Assembly (NCBI RefSeq): GCF_947241125.1
Contig: NZ_OX365700.1
Coordinates: 1,488,001 to 1,552,000 of the forward strand
DNA from: Nitrospira tepida
GTDB taxonomy: Bacteria; Nitrospirota; Nitrospiria; Nitrospirales; Nitrospiraceae
Length of the DNA stretch: 64,000 nt
Direction: 5' to 3'
Shown: positions 1 to 8,395 of the stretch, piece by piece
Numbering within the stretch: the first letter of the stretch is position 1
How the letters are laid out: the number at the start of each line of letters is the position of its first letter
The notes under the pieces: model-generated
What the model saw: the letters and a program-made list of their open reading frames with translations, nothing else
Told to the model about the DNA's origin: nothing
Database searches by the model: none
Program-made: the position numbers and the translations under genes

Positions 1-343
1 AATGTGATCACGAGGCTCGCGACCAGAAAACAGAAAGCTCGCCGCCGCTGGTCAGAGTGTTGTCTTGCACGAACCGATCGAGCGTGAGTGACACAGGAAA
101 GTTTCCCGGATTCCGACCGCCGTCGGAAAAGGAAGCCTTGCGGCAGGGCAGGCAAGGGAGCGACCATGGTCCGTCCTCCCGTGGAGCAGTTGCGCGGCCA
201 TTATACTCCCCCTCATCACCGGAAACTCAAGTGGGGTCCTTGGCGGCCTTGGCGCCTGGCGGTGGAGAGAGGGATCTACGGCCCTGGATCGCCAGCCCCG
301 TCGAGATTTGAAGAAATCCCGATCGGCTCTTTTCATCCTCCGG
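1..343. other. Left edge, no gene recognised
   Basis: Open frames exist here on both strands but none has a recognisable domain or a convincing ribosome binding site. The stretch lies downstream of the minus-strand molybdoenzyme that ends at 344. It may hold the 5' region of a gene leaving the window to the left. Confidence 0.4.
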
Positions 344-994
344 TCAACTGTACCGGTCGTTCTTCCAGGGGAAGGCGGAATTCGAGTAGCCGCGGACTTC
401 CCAGAACCCCTTCTCGTCGCGATCCGAGAACGTGATCTCCTTCACCCACTTGGCGCCCTTCCAGGCGTAGCGTTTGGGAACGATCATCCGCACCGGCCCC
501 CCGTGCTCCTTCGTCAGCGGCTTCCCGTTCCAAGAATGGCAGAGCAGGACGTCATCGTCGTCGCAAGCCTCGAGCGGGAGATTGGTCGTATAGTCGTCGT
601 AGGACTTGAACAGGACGAACTTCGCCAGGCTCAGCGGCTTCACCAGGCCAATCAGGTGCTTGAAGCTCACGCCTTCCCATTCGTTGTCGAAGGTGCTCCA
701 GGTCGTGACGCAGTGAAAGTCCGAGACGGAGCGGAACGGCGGCTGCGCCAGAAACTCCTGCCAGGTCCAGGTTAGCGGTTGGGCTACGAAGCCGCCGACG
801 GTGAGTCGCCACTCCTCAAGCGGGATCTCCGGCTTATAGCCCAGGTCGAGCACCGGCCAGTTGTTGACGAGGTGCTGCCCGGGCGGCAGCCGATCCGGCT
901 CCGGCGCCTCGTCCTCGACCTCCCGCCCGCCGAGTCCGCGTTTCTCCCGCGCCCAGGCTTGTTTCTTTTGAATCAGACGGTCGTTGCTGTCCAT
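344..994 (-). CDS. Sulfite-oxidase-like molybdopterin oxidoreductase, no signal peptide
   Basis: This 216-residue protein is a compact member of the sulfite oxidase / MsrP (YedY) catalytic fold, which binds molybdopterin and does two-electron oxo-transfer. The likely molybdenum ligand is Cys95 in DFHCVTTWS, followed by the family pattern of a hydrophobic core and a late [19 protein letters not shown] segment that matches the cofactor-binding loop. The N-terminal 40 residues are charged, with no Tat or Sec signal, so it is predicted to be cytoplasmic. It contains only the catalytic domain, without the dimerisation domain found in the second homologue at 14550. It is transcribed away from the sigma-54 regulator that starts about 180 bases upstream. 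The substrate cannot be read from sequence. Confidence 0.85.
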   Translation of the reverse strand: MDSNDRLIQKKQAWAREKRGLGGREVEDEAPEPDRLPPGQHLVNNWPVLDLGYKPEIPLEEWRLTVGGFVAQPLTWTWQEFLAQPPFRSVSDFHCVTTWSTFDNEWEGVSFKHLIGLVKPLSLAKFVLFKSYDDYTTNLPLEACDDDDVLLCHSWNGKPLTKEHGGPVRMIVPKRYAWKGAKWVKEITFSDRDEKGFWEVRGYSNSAFPWKNDRYS

Positions 995-1126
995 GAGCTT
1001 GATTCCTTCTCTGGATGGGTCGCAGTGCTCTGGCGCATCTTACAGCAAGCCGGCGCGAAGCCGAAACTCCGTTTGTACCGAAGCGCGGACAGATTCGGCC
1101 GGGACGGTCGGACGGATTCCCAGGAG

Positions 1127-1155
1127 TTGAGGCCAGTGCTGAATGGTGCCATAAT
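1127..1155 (+). promoter_or_regulatory. Candidate sigma-70 promoter of the GAF/PAS sigma-54 activator
   Basis: TTGAGG (1127-1132) and CATAAT (1150-1155) are separated by 17 bases in the divergent spacer between the molybdoenzyme and the regulator. The predicted transcript would start near 1162, which favours the ATG at 1205 over the one at 1175. Confidence 0.35.
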
Positions 1156-1174
1156 CCCTCGTCTTTTCGGCCTT

Positions 1175-4165
1175 ATGTCGTCACCCACTCGACGAGTCTG
1201 CGACATGCCGTCGGTACCGTCGCCCGAAGCCCAGGACCAGGAAGGTCACTCATCACCAGCCCCCAAACAGGCCGAACCCATCCTCATCCGATCTCACGAG
1301 CAATTGGAGCAGGAACTCCTCAAACGCAATGAGGAGCTGATGAAAACCAGCGCCGTCCTTCGTGAGATCGTCGAGGGGGTGGAGTCGGAGGTCGGCGAGC
1401 CCTTCTTCTCCTCGCTGGTCCAACGGCTGGCGACGGCGTTGGAAGTCGACTACGCCTATCTTTCCCATATCAGCGACGACGGCAGGACCTTTCGCTCGCG
1501 GGCCGGTTGGGGCAAGGGCCGACCCCTGCCGCCGTTCGAGGTGCCGGCGCGCGGCCCCTGCGAAACCGTGCTCACGCGCAAAGTCGTCCACCATCCGGAA
1601 GGCCTGCGGGCCCTCTATCCCCAGGTGCAACTCATCCAGGACATCGGCGTGGAGAGTTACTGCGGCCTGCCGATCGTGGATACATCGGATCGGGTCGTAG
1701 GACACTTGGCCATCATGGATTCCCGGCCGATGCCCGATCCGGTGCGCGCCACCTCGATCCTCGGCATCTTTGCGACGAGGGCCGCGGCGGAGTTCGAACG
1801 GTTGGCGATCGAGGCGCGGGCTCGGAAGGGCGACCTCCTGTTGCGCCGCATCGACGAGGGCACGGCGGCGGTGGTCGGGGAGCAGTTTTTCCAATCGCTG
1901 ACGCAGAATCTGGCGGCGGCGCTCGGCGTGCGCTATGCGTTCGTCTCGGAGATGACGGAGCCCGCGCGCCGAGTGCGCACGCTGGCCTTTTGGACAGGGG
2001 AAGGATTCGCCGACAATTTCGAATATGAATTGGACGGGACACCCTGCCAGGGCGTCTTTCGCGGCGAGATCTGTCACTTCGAGAAGGACGTGCAGTCCCT
2101 GTTTCCTCGCGATCAGGACTTGGTGAAGCTGGGCGCGCAGAGTTATTTGGCCGTGCCCTTGATGAGTCCAAACGGGAAGGTGTTGGGCCATCTGGCGGCA
2201 TTGGACGTCAAGCCGATGCCGCTCACGGCGGAGGATCTCTCCATCTTCAAGATTTTCGGTTCGCGCGCGGGCGCCGAACTTGAGCGCAAGCAGCTCGAAG
2301 CGGCGATGCGCCGGAGCGACCTCATGCTGCGGAAGATCGACGAAGGAACCGCGGCGACGACGGGATCGGACTTCTTCAGAAGCCTAGTGAAGAGCCTGGC
2401 CGAGGCCCTCCAGACGAAGTACGCGTTCGTCTCGAAGTTCGTGCCCGGCACCAGCTTGCGCGTGGTGACGCTGGCCTTCTGGAAGGGGGACGGCTTCCTG
2501 GACAATTTCGAGTACGACGTGCCCCATACCCCCTGCGAAGAGGTCCTGAGCGGGAGGATCTGTCTGTTTGCGAACCGGGTGCAGGACCTGTTTCCGCACC
2601 ATCGTCAGGAACTGGCCAAGTTGGGAGTGGAAAGCTATCTGGCCATCCCCGTCACGGACCGGGCCGGCACGGTCATGGGCCATCTCGCCGTCATGGACAC
2701 GAAGCCGATGCAGGACGATCCGCGCGTGTTCTCGCTGTTCAAAGTCTTCGGAGTCCGGGCGGGGGCCGAACTGGAACGGGCTCGGCTGGAAGCGCAGATC
2801 ATGGAGAGCGAGGAGCGGCTCCGCGACCTGTTCGATGAGGCGCCCATTGCCTATGTGAACGAAGGGCTCGACACCAAGTTCATTCGGGCCAATCGCACGG
2901 CTCTCAAGACTCTGGGCATCACGGCGGACCAGGTCGAGGGCACTTACGGGAGGACCTTCATCCCGGGCACGCCCGAGGCCCAGCGACGCCTGAAGGAGGC
3001 GCTGGAGTCCATCGGCCGGGGCACCGATACGAGCGGCGTCGTGCTCGAGCTGCGCCGCAAGGACAACGGCAAGCCGCTCTGGATCCAATGGTGGTCGCGC
3101 CCGGACCCGAGCGGCACCTACACGCGCACGATGTTCCTGGACATCACGGAGCGCGTGCTGATGGAGCAGGAAAAGGCCCGATTGGAGGCGCAGAACACCT
3201 ATCTGCAGGAGGAGATCAAGGGAAGCCACAATTTCGAAGAACTCATCGGCTCCTCGCCGGCGCTTACGAAGGTGTTGAAGAACGTGGAGCGGGTGGCGCC
3301 GACCGACTCGACGGTGCTCATTACCGGAGAGACAGGCACCGGAAAGGAGCTGATCGCGCGGGCGATCCACAATGTGAGCCCCAGGAGGACCAAGCCGCTC
3401 GTCAAGGTCAACTGCGCGGCGATTCCCTCCGGCTTGATCGAAAGCGAGCTGTTCGGCCACGAGAAGGGGGCGTTCACCGGGGCCTTGAGCCGGAAGATCG
3501 GGCGATTCGAGTTGGCCGACAAGGGCACGATCTTTCTCGATGAAATCGGGGAGCTGCCGCTGGATCTCCAATCCAAGCTGCTTCGGGTCTTGCAGGAAGG
3601 CGAGTTCGAGCGCGTCGGCGGCTCGCAGACCTTCAAGGTCAACGTGCGCGTGATCGCCGCCACGAACCGTGATCTGGAACAGCAGGTCCGGGCCGGCCAC
3701 TTCCGATCCGATCTCTATTACCGGCTGAACGTGTTCCCGATTCACCTGCCTCCACTGCGGGAGCGTGAGGGAGATATTCCGCTCCTGGTGCAGTTTTTCA
3801 CGCGGCGCTTCGCGGTCCAGCAGGGCAAGAGGATCGAGCGGATTCCGGAGCGGATGATGGCGGCGCTCCAGCGTTACCACTGGCCGGGGAACATCCGGGA
3901 ACTGGAGCATGTCGTGGAGCGTGCCGTCATCCTCAGCGAAGGGCCTGAATTGGAGCCGATCGAGTGGCTGACCGCGGGTGTGTCGCAGTCTCGTATCGAC
4001 AAGGTTCTGACGCTCGAAGAATTGGAACGGGAGCACATTCGCACGGTGCTCGAACAGACCAACTGGCGCGTGAGCGGCGAGAAGGGCGCGGCCAGTTTGC
4101 TCGGGCTCAAACCCACCACCCTCGAAGCCCGCATGAAGAAGCTCGGCATCGCCAGACCTGCCTGA
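1175..4165 (+). CDS. Sigma-54-dependent transcriptional activator with three GAF domains and a PAS domain
   Basis: An enhancer-binding activator of about 996 residues. After a short linker come three mutually similar GAF modules (about 56-214, 222-370, 383-536), each with a PC-x-x-V core (CETVL, CQGVF, CEEVL), then a PAS domain (about 552-662). The AAA+ domain has Walker A GETGTGKE (near 717), the sigma-54 contact loop GAFTGA (765-770) and Walker [10 protein letters not shown] Fis-type helix-turn-helix occupies the last 45 residues. There is no receiver domain, so activation is probably by small-molecule, redox or protein signals through the GAF/PAS part, as in FhlA or NorR-like activators. 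The ATG at 1205 is an alternative start; earlier in-frame starts would run into the divergent gene. A consensus sigma-54 promoter lies 280 bases downstream. Confidence 0.93.
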   Translation: MSSPTRRVCDMPSVPSPEAQDQEGHSSPAPKQAEPILIRSHEQLEQELLKRNEELMKTSAVLREIVEGVESEVGEPFFSSLVQRLATALEVDYAYLSHISDDGRTFRSRAGWGKGRPLPPFEVPARGPCETVLTRKVVHHPEGLRALYPQVQLIQDIGVESYCGLPIVDTSDRVVGHLAIMDSRPMPDPVRATSILGIFATRAAAEFERLAIEARARKGDLLLRRIDEGTAAVVGEQFFQSLTQNLAAALGVRYAFVSEMTEPARRVRTLAFWTGEGFADNFEYELDGTPCQGVFRGEICHFEKDVQSLFPRDQDLVKLGAQSYLAVPLMSPNGKVLGHLAALDVKPMPLTAEDLSIFKIFGSRAGAELERKQLEAAMRRSDLMLRKIDEGTAATTGSDFFRSLVKSLAEALQTKYAFVSKFVPGTSLRVVTLAFWKGDGFLDNFEYDVPHTPCEEVLSGRICLFANRVQDLFPHHRQELAKLGVESYLAIPVTDRAGTVMGHLAVMDTKPMQDDPRVFSLFKVFGVRAGAELERARLEAQIMESEERLRDLFDEAPIAYVNEGLDTKFIRANRTALKTLGITADQVEGTYGRTFIPGTPEAQRRLKEALESIGRGTDTSGVVLELRRKDNGKPLWIQWWSRPDPSGTYTRTMFLDITERVLMEQEKARLEAQNTYLQEEIKGSHNFEELIGSSPALTKVLKNVERVAPTDSTVLITGETGTGKELIARAIHNVSPRRTKPLVKVNCAAIPSGLIESELFGHEKGAFTGALSRKIGRFELADKGTIFLDEIGELPLDLQSKLLRVLQEGEFERVGGSQTFKVNVRVIAATNRDLEQQVRAGHFRSDLYYRLNVFPIHLPPLREREGDIPLLVQFFTRRFAVQQGKRIERIPERMMAALQRYHWPGNIRELEHVVERAVILSEGPELEPIEWLTAGVSQSRIDKVLTLEELEREHIRTVLEQTNWRVSGEKGAASLLGLKPTTLEARMKKLGIARPA

Positions 4166-4170
4166 ACCCT

Positions 4171-4298
4171 GTCACTCGGCAACCGTCACCCGTCAATCCG
4201 TTAATCGTCAATCGTCATACACGGAAGAACGGCAGAGTATCGCCCTGTGTGTATGGCGAGAGTCTTCGATTGACGCTTGACGTCTGACGTTTGACGCG
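4171..4298. repeat. Inverted array of GTCAATC-like heptamers
   Basis: The left arm (4171-4219) is a run of degenerate GTCAnnC units such as GTCAATCGTCAT. The right arm (4268-4298) carries the complementary GATTGACGCTTGACG type units. Between them CATACAC (4216-4222) pairs with GTGTATG (4249-4255), so the whole can fold into a long hairpin. It begins 6 bases after the activator gene ends. The same unit recurs at 6791, 30171, 40434, 50084 and 51668. Confidence 0.75.
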
Positions 4299-4306
4299 CA
4301 ACGCGG

Positions 4307-4345
4307 CGTTCCCAATATATTGGGACGTTCCCAATAATTTAGGAA
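4307..4345. promoter_or_regulatory. Tandem palindromic operator, likely activator-binding site
   Basis: TCCCAATATATTGGGA (4310-4325) is a perfect 16-base palindrome. A second, imperfect site TTCCCAATAATTTAGGAA follows at 4328-4345. The half-site CGTTCCCAATA is repeated directly at 4307 and 4326, 19 bases apart. The AT-rich pair stands out from GC-rich surroundings and lies 100-135 bases upstream of the -24 element, the usual place for enhancer-binding protein sites. Confidence 0.72.
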
Positions 4346-4444
4346 TCCGCCCGCCTGGTACATTTGCGGCCTCTCCTAGGCTCTCAAGCCGATCCCCTTC
4401 ATTCATCGCCTACTTAGATCCTTCCAGACCGCTGAACCGCCCTG

Positions 4445-4460
4445 TGGCACTACGGTTGCT
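4445..4460 (+). promoter_or_regulatory. Consensus sigma-54 promoter (-24/-12)
   Basis: TGGCAC (4445-4450), five bases, then TTGCT (4456-4460) matches the TGGCAC-N5-TTGCW consensus exactly. Transcription would start near 4472, giving a leader of about 50 bases before the STAS gene at 4525. The adjacent activator gene and palindromes support a real promoter. Confidence 0.85.
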
Positions 4461-4524
4461 CTATCCCTCGCCGTCACGAGGGATCAGCGAAGGATTAGCG
4501 AGGAATCAGGCGGTTGACAGAACC

Positions 4525-4887
4525 ATGCTCCGGATCACGAACAGGACAGCGGGCCGGAGGGCGCTGCTGGTTCTCGAAGGGAGGCTCGTGGGGGAATGGG
4601 TCCAGGTGCTCAAGGAGGAGTGCGCGGCGCGGGCCAAGAAGGGGCGCGATCTCTCCCTGGATCTGTCGGGTCTCACGTTCGTGGATCAAGACGGCATTGC
4701 ATTGCTGAGGCAACTCAAGGGACTCAACGCGTCATTCATCGAGTGTCCGGCGTTCGTCGCGGCGCTCTGTCGAACAAGGGGGGACGGCCATGCTGAGGGT
4801 CATTCGGAGAACGACTGGTCAAGCAACCTTCGTCAAGCTGATGCCCGAAAGCCGAGCGGAGGAATCAAGCGGGGATCGGCCGGATGA
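4525..4887 (+). CDS. STAS-domain protein (anti-sigma antagonist-like), phosphosite replaced
   Basis: A 120-residue protein whose first 85 residues fit a STAS domain: an edge strand RALLVLEGRLVGEW, the DLSLDLSGLTFVD strand-loop and the following helix. Anti-sigma factor antagonists of the SpoIIAA type carry a phosphorylatable Ser in the loop D-S-S-G; here the loop reads DQDG, so the usual Ser is Asp. The C-terminal tail, read through the overlap with the next gene, is low complexity and may be unstructured. It is the first gene after the sigma-54 promoter and overlaps the sigma factor gene by about 98 bases. It could modulate that sigma factor, but no anti-sigma kinase is nearby. STAS assignment is moderately sure. 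Confidence 0.7.
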   Translation: MLRITNRTAGRRALLVLEGRLVGEWVQVLKEECAARAKKGRDLSLDLSGLTFVDQDGIALLRQLKGLNASFIECPAFVAALCRTRGDGHAEGHSENDWSSNLRQADARKPSGGIKRGSAG

Positions 4888-5593
4888 TCCGAGCCCGGCT
4901 GCCTCCCCTGTGCCACCGGACGAGCAGGAGTTGGTGTTGGCCTTGGCCGCCGGCGAAGAGGGGGCGTTCGCGAAGCTCGTCCATCAGTACCAGAAGCCCC
5001 TGTTTCGCCAAGCGCTGGCTTATGTGTCGAGCGAGGCGGTGGCGGAGGAAGTCGTGCAGGAGACTTGGCTGGCGGTCATGGACGGCATCAAGCGGTTTGA
5101 AGGCCGGTCGTCGTTCAAGACCTGGCTCTATCAGATCCTCATCCACAAGGCCAAGTCGGCGGGTGTGAAGGAGTCCCGACAGATCCCGTTCTCCGCGATG
5201 GCCGGCCTGGATGACGAGTCGGACGGGATGCCTCCGGAGGCCCAGGGAAGCGAGGCCGTGGCCCGCGAGGCGGCCGGCGGTCCCTGGACGATGGGCGTGG
5301 CGGACGAAGACACCCCCGAGGATCAGATGTTGGCCGAGGAGTGCCGGCGTGAGATCACGCGCGCCATGCGGGCCTTGCCGCCGGCCCAGCGACGGGTGAT
5401 GGAACTCTACCACTTCGAGGAGTTGACGTCGGAAGAGGTCTGCCGGCGGTTGAAGATCAGTGAAAGCAATAAACACGTGCTGCTGCACCGGGGCCGCAAT
5501 CAGGTAAAGAAAGCCGTGGACGGGTACTTTGCGGGGGACCGGCGCCGGACCAATACGGTGCGGCAGATCTACCGGTTGGGGTTGGCCGCGTAG
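4790..5593 (+). CDS. ECF-type RNA polymerase sigma factor
   Basis: A 267-residue sigma factor. Region 2 spans about 61-125 (FAKLVHQYQKPLFRQAL through SSFKTWLYQILIHKAKS) and region 4 about 185-250, with the helix-turn-helix SEEVCRRLKISESNKHVLLH. A long, acidic linker of about 60 residues separates them, and the first 55 residues are an extra Pro/Ser-rich leader. AAGGGG lies 9 bases before the ATG at 4790; a later ATG at 4841 would shorten the overlap with the STAS gene. No zinc-binding anti-sigma protein is adjacent, so control is probably at transcription, through the upstream sigma-54 promoter, with possible input from the STAS partner. Confidence 0.88.
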   Translation: MLRVIRRTTGQATFVKLMPESRAEESSGDRPDDPSPAASPVPPDEQELVLALAAGEEGAFAKLVHQYQKPLFRQALAYVSSEAVAEEVVQETWLAVMDGIKRFEGRSSFKTWLYQILIHKAKSAGVKESRQIPFSAMAGLDDESDGMPPEAQGSEAVAREAAGGPWTMGVADEDTPEDQMLAEECRREITRAMRALPPAQRRVMELYHFEELTSEEVCRRLKISESNKHVLLHRGRNQVKKAVDGYFAGDRRRTNTVRQIYRLGLAA

Positions 5594-5683
5594 CCGTTCC
5601 ATTTCGCTGTTGGTAAGAAATCCGGAGGCTCGCGGACAAACTCAGCAGCGATGTCCATGGATGTCCATGAAGGAGGCAGCACG

Positions 5684-6787
5684 ATGAAAGCCGTCGCCGT
5701 GATCCCCGGACAACCGAACTCCCTCCATCTGGCCGAACTGTCGAAACCGTCGGTGCATGATATCCCGCACGGGCGAGGCGTGCTCGTGCAGGTCTTGCGG
5801 GTCGGCGTGGATGGAACGGACAAGGAGATCAACGCCGCCGAGTACGGGCAGGCTCCGCCGGGCGAAGAATTTCTGGTGATCGGGCACGAGTGTGTCGGCC
5901 GGGTCGTGGAGGTCGGGATGAACGTGTCGGAGTTGGCTCCCGGCGACTATGTCGTGCCGACCGTGCGTCGTCCCGGCCTGAGCCTCTACGATCAAATCGG
6001 CCAGTACGACATGACGACCGACGATACCTACTATGAACGGGGCATCAATCTCCGCCACGGCTATTTGACGGAATACTTCGCCGAAGATCCGGAATATCTC
6101 GTCAAGATTCCCGCAGGGCTCAAGGATGTGGCCGTGCTGTTGGAGCCTGCGTCGATCGTCGAGAAGGGCCTTGTCCAGGCCTACGAGACACAGCGCCGGT
6201 TGAAGATCTGGAGGCCCAAATGCGCCGCCGTGCTCGGAGCCGGGACCGTGGGATTGTTGGCGGCCCTGTCGTTGCGGATGAAGGGGCTTCAGGTCACGGC
6301 CTTCGGCCGGTCGAAGCCGCCCTATCGCAATGCCGAACTGCTGGAGGAGATCGGCGTCCGTTACGTTTCCACGCAGGACGTCTCGATCACGGCCGCGGCG
6401 AAGCAGGCGGGGCCGTTCGATCTCATGTTCGAGGCGACCGGCGCGGCGCAGATCGTCTTTGAGGCCATGGAATGCCTGGGCAAGAACGGCGTGCTGATTC
6501 TGGCGAGCGTGACGGGCGGGTCGAAGAAGATCGAGGTTCCCGCCGACATGATCAATCTTGGCTTTGTGCTCGGCAACAAGGTGGCCATCGGGACCGTGAA
6601 CGCAAACCGGGAGTACTTCGAAGCCGGGGTCTACGATTTTTCACGGGCCCAGGTGGAATATCCAGGCTGGCTCTCCAAGCTGCTGACCCATCCGGTGGAA
6701 GGGCTGGACCAGTATCGCCGGATGATGAAGCTGCTGACCGAGGAGAAAGGCGCGATCAAGGTCTATGTCAATGTGGCAAGCGATTGA
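5684..6787 (+). CDS. Zinc-dependent glucose 1-dehydrogenase-like medium-chain dehydrogenase
   Basis: A 367-residue medium-chain dehydrogenase resembling archaeal-type glucose/aldose 1-dehydrogenases. Metal-site features are GVDGTDKEI (Asp where most homologues have Cys, as in the haloarchaeal enzyme), GHECVG and LLEPASIVEKG. The Rossmann motif is VLGAGTVGLLAAL. The enzyme should oxidise an aldose to its lactone with NAD(P), a first step of non-phosphorylated sugar oxidation, but substrate is inferred. AGGAGG at 5671-5676 fixes the ATG at 5684; an upstream ATG at 5651 lacks such a site. It follows the sigma factor gene by 90 bases and may belong to the sigma-54-driven transcript. Confidence 0.85.
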   Translation: MKAVAVIPGQPNSLHLAELSKPSVHDIPHGRGVLVQVLRVGVDGTDKEINAAEYGQAPPGEEFLVIGHECVGRVVEVGMNVSELAPGDYVVPTVRRPGLSLYDQIGQYDMTTDDTYYERGINLRHGYLTEYFAEDPEYLVKIPAGLKDVAVLLEPASIVEKGLVQAYETQRRLKIWRPKCAAVLGAGTVGLLAALSLRMKGLQVTAFGRSKPPYRNAELLEEIGVRYVSTQDVSITAAAKQAGPFDLMFEATGAAQIVFEAMECLGKNGVLILASVTGGSKKIEVPADMINLGFVLGNKVAIGTVNANREYFEAGVYDFSRAQVEYPGWLSKLLTHPVEGLDQYRRMMKLLTEEKGAIKVYVNVASD

Positions 6788-6790
6788 AGG

Positions 6791-6888
6791 CACGTTACAC
6801 GTGAAGCGTTAACCGTCAAGCGTAGCGGAAGGACGGAGCTATCTTGTTGGGCGGCCGATTGACGAATGACGGATGACCAATGACGCAT
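6791..6888. repeat. GTCAA-type inverted heptamer repeat
   Basis: Left arm (6791-6821) has ACGTTACACGTGAAGCG and ACCGTCAAGCG words; right arm (6857-6888) has GATTGACGAATGACGGATG units. Same family and polarity as the copies at 4171 and 30171. It sits 4 bases after the dehydrogenase stop codon. Confidence 0.68.
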
Positions 6889-6906
6889 ATTCGAGGGGGA
6901 GGGCTC

Positions 6907-7365
6907 GTGAAGCTCGCGTCGAGTACAGTGGGCATGATGGCGGCAATCTGCCTGATTTGCGCGGGTGCGATGGCCGGCGAGTTTTACGAGCCAGGCGGGG
7001 TGGCCATTCGTGGCTATGATCCGGTTGCTTATTTCGAGGAGCGCCGCCCGGTCAAGGGGAGTTCGACCTGGACGGCTCAATTCCAGGGTTCGACCTTTTA
7101 TTTCGCTTCGGCTGCGAATCGCGACGCCTTCACGGCTGACCCCGAACGCTATGCTCCCCAATACGGAGGCTTTTGCGCGTTCGGCGCCGCCAAGGGCTAT
7201 AAGGCCAAGACCGATCCCGATGCGTTCAGCCTGGTGAACGGCAAGCTCTATTTGAACTACAGCTTGAATGTGCGAGCACTGTGGCAAGAGGATATCCCCG
7301 GGTATATTGCGAAGGGCGACAAGAATTGGCCCGACGTCCGGAAAACCACAAGGGTCCGCGAGTGA
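6907..7365 (+). CDS. Exported YHS-domain protein
   Basis: About 152 residues from a GTG at 6907, preceded by GGGGGAGGG. The N-terminus (VKLASSTVGMMAAICLICAG, then AMA-G) is a Sec signal peptide. The mature part begins FYEPGGVAIRGYDPVAYFE, a standard opening of the YHS family, followed by the F-Y-F-A-S-A-A-N-R-D-A-F strand-helix and the YAPQYGGFCAFGAAKG core. YHS proteins are small periplasmic or membrane-linked modules often found near metal or redox enzymes; the exact role is unknown. An ATG at 6880 would add nine residues before the signal. Confidence 0.82.
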   Translation: MKLASSTVGMMAAICLICAGAMAGEFYEPGGVAIRGYDPVAYFEERRPVKGSSTWTAQFQGSTFYFASAANRDAFTADPERYAPQYGGFCAFGAAKGYKAKTDPDAFSLVNGKLYLNYSLNVRALWQEDIPGYIAKGDKNWPDVRKTTRVRE

Positions 7366-7612
7366 CGGGTCGGTTCTCTTCCGATCCGTCGAGGCATGCG
7401 TGGTTCTCCTGTCATGTATCTCGCAGATGGGCGTGGAAGAGGCGGGTATTTTAGGAAGAGCGCGATGCAAGACCCTGAAAGGGGTGCATGTCGGCGGGGC
7501 TTGTCACCGATGTGCAAGATTTCATCTCGGCGGCCGACACACAAGGCAGAGAAGAATGTGCCGGAACACACTGTCGATCAATCGGTGATTGACACTTCAC
7601 GGAGGAGCACCC

Positions 7613-8350
7613 ATGATACGCGATAACGCCATGTCGAACGTGCCGGCCCAAGCCAGGACTTCCTCCCCGCCGTCCACTTCAGGAAGGATGATCCTATTGC
7701 TGCTGATTGCGGTGGGAATCGGCGCCTTCTTCTACTTCGATCTCGGACGGTTCCTGTCGCTCGATGCGCTGAAAGCCAACCGCGACCATCTACTGGCGTT
7801 TGCGGAGATGAACGCCGGCGTGGCGGCGGTCCTGTTTGTTGCGACCTATGTGGTTGTGACGGGCCTGTCGCTCCCGGGCGCGGTGATCTTGACCCTGGCC
7901 GGAGGCTTTCTCTTCGGGAGCCTCTTCGGGACCCTGCTGGTGAACATCGGCGCCACCACCGGCGCCACCTTGGCCTTTCTGGCCGCCCGCTACCTGCTCC
8001 GGGATTGGGTCGAACAGAAGTTTGGGAGCAAGCTCGGTGCCATTCAGGAGGGGTTCGCGAACAACGCCTTCAGCTACCTGATGACGTTGCGATTGATTCC
8101 GCTCTTTCCGTTTTTTCTCGTCAACATGGTCTCGGGTCTGACCAGGGTCAGCGTCGGTACCTATGTGGCGGCCACGGCCTTGGGCATCATTCCCGGTAGC
8201 TTCGTCTATGCCTATGCCGGCCGGCAGTTGGGCACGATCAACTCGCTGAAGGAGATCGCCTCGCCGAACGTGCTGCTGGCGTTCACGTTGCTGGGCCTCC
8301 TGGCGATGGTGCCGGTTCTCTACAAGAAGGTTGCCGCCAAGCGGGCCTGA
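7613..8350 (+). CDS. TVP38/TMEM64 (SNARE-associated, VTT) family membrane protein
   Basis: A 245-residue integral membrane protein with about five to six hydrophobic segments. The family core is visible: the G-LSLPGAVILTLAGGFLFG loop, the GATTGATLAFLAARY segment, RLIPLFPFFLVNMVSGLTRVS and the final helix ahead of YAGRQLG. VTT-domain proteins are proposed lipid or small-molecule transporters or scramblases. GGAGGAG lies 5-11 bases before the ATG at 7613. It precedes a flavin disulfide reductase, a pairing that recurs in many bacteria and suggests joint function at the membrane. Confidence 0.9.
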   Translation: MIRDNAMSNVPAQARTSSPPSTSGRMILLLLIAVGIGAFFYFDLGRFLSLDALKANRDHLLAFAEMNAGVAAVLFVATYVVVTGLSLPGAVILTLAGGFLFGSLFGTLLVNIGATTGATLAFLAARYLLRDWVEQKFGSKLGAIQEGFANNAFSYLMTLRLIPLFPFFLVNMVSGLTRVSVGTYVAATALGIIPGSFVYAYAGRQLGTINSLKEIASPNVLLAFTLLGLLAMVPVLYKKVAAKRA

Positions 8351-8395
8351 GCCGGCCGGATCGACGACGCCCCCATCCAATTGACAAGACCAGCC

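Noticed and set aside
2384-4036. A 550-residue minus-strand frame
   Set aside because: It lies opposite the activator's third GAF, PAS and AAA+ domains. GC-rich genes often leave such open shadows; it has no domain.
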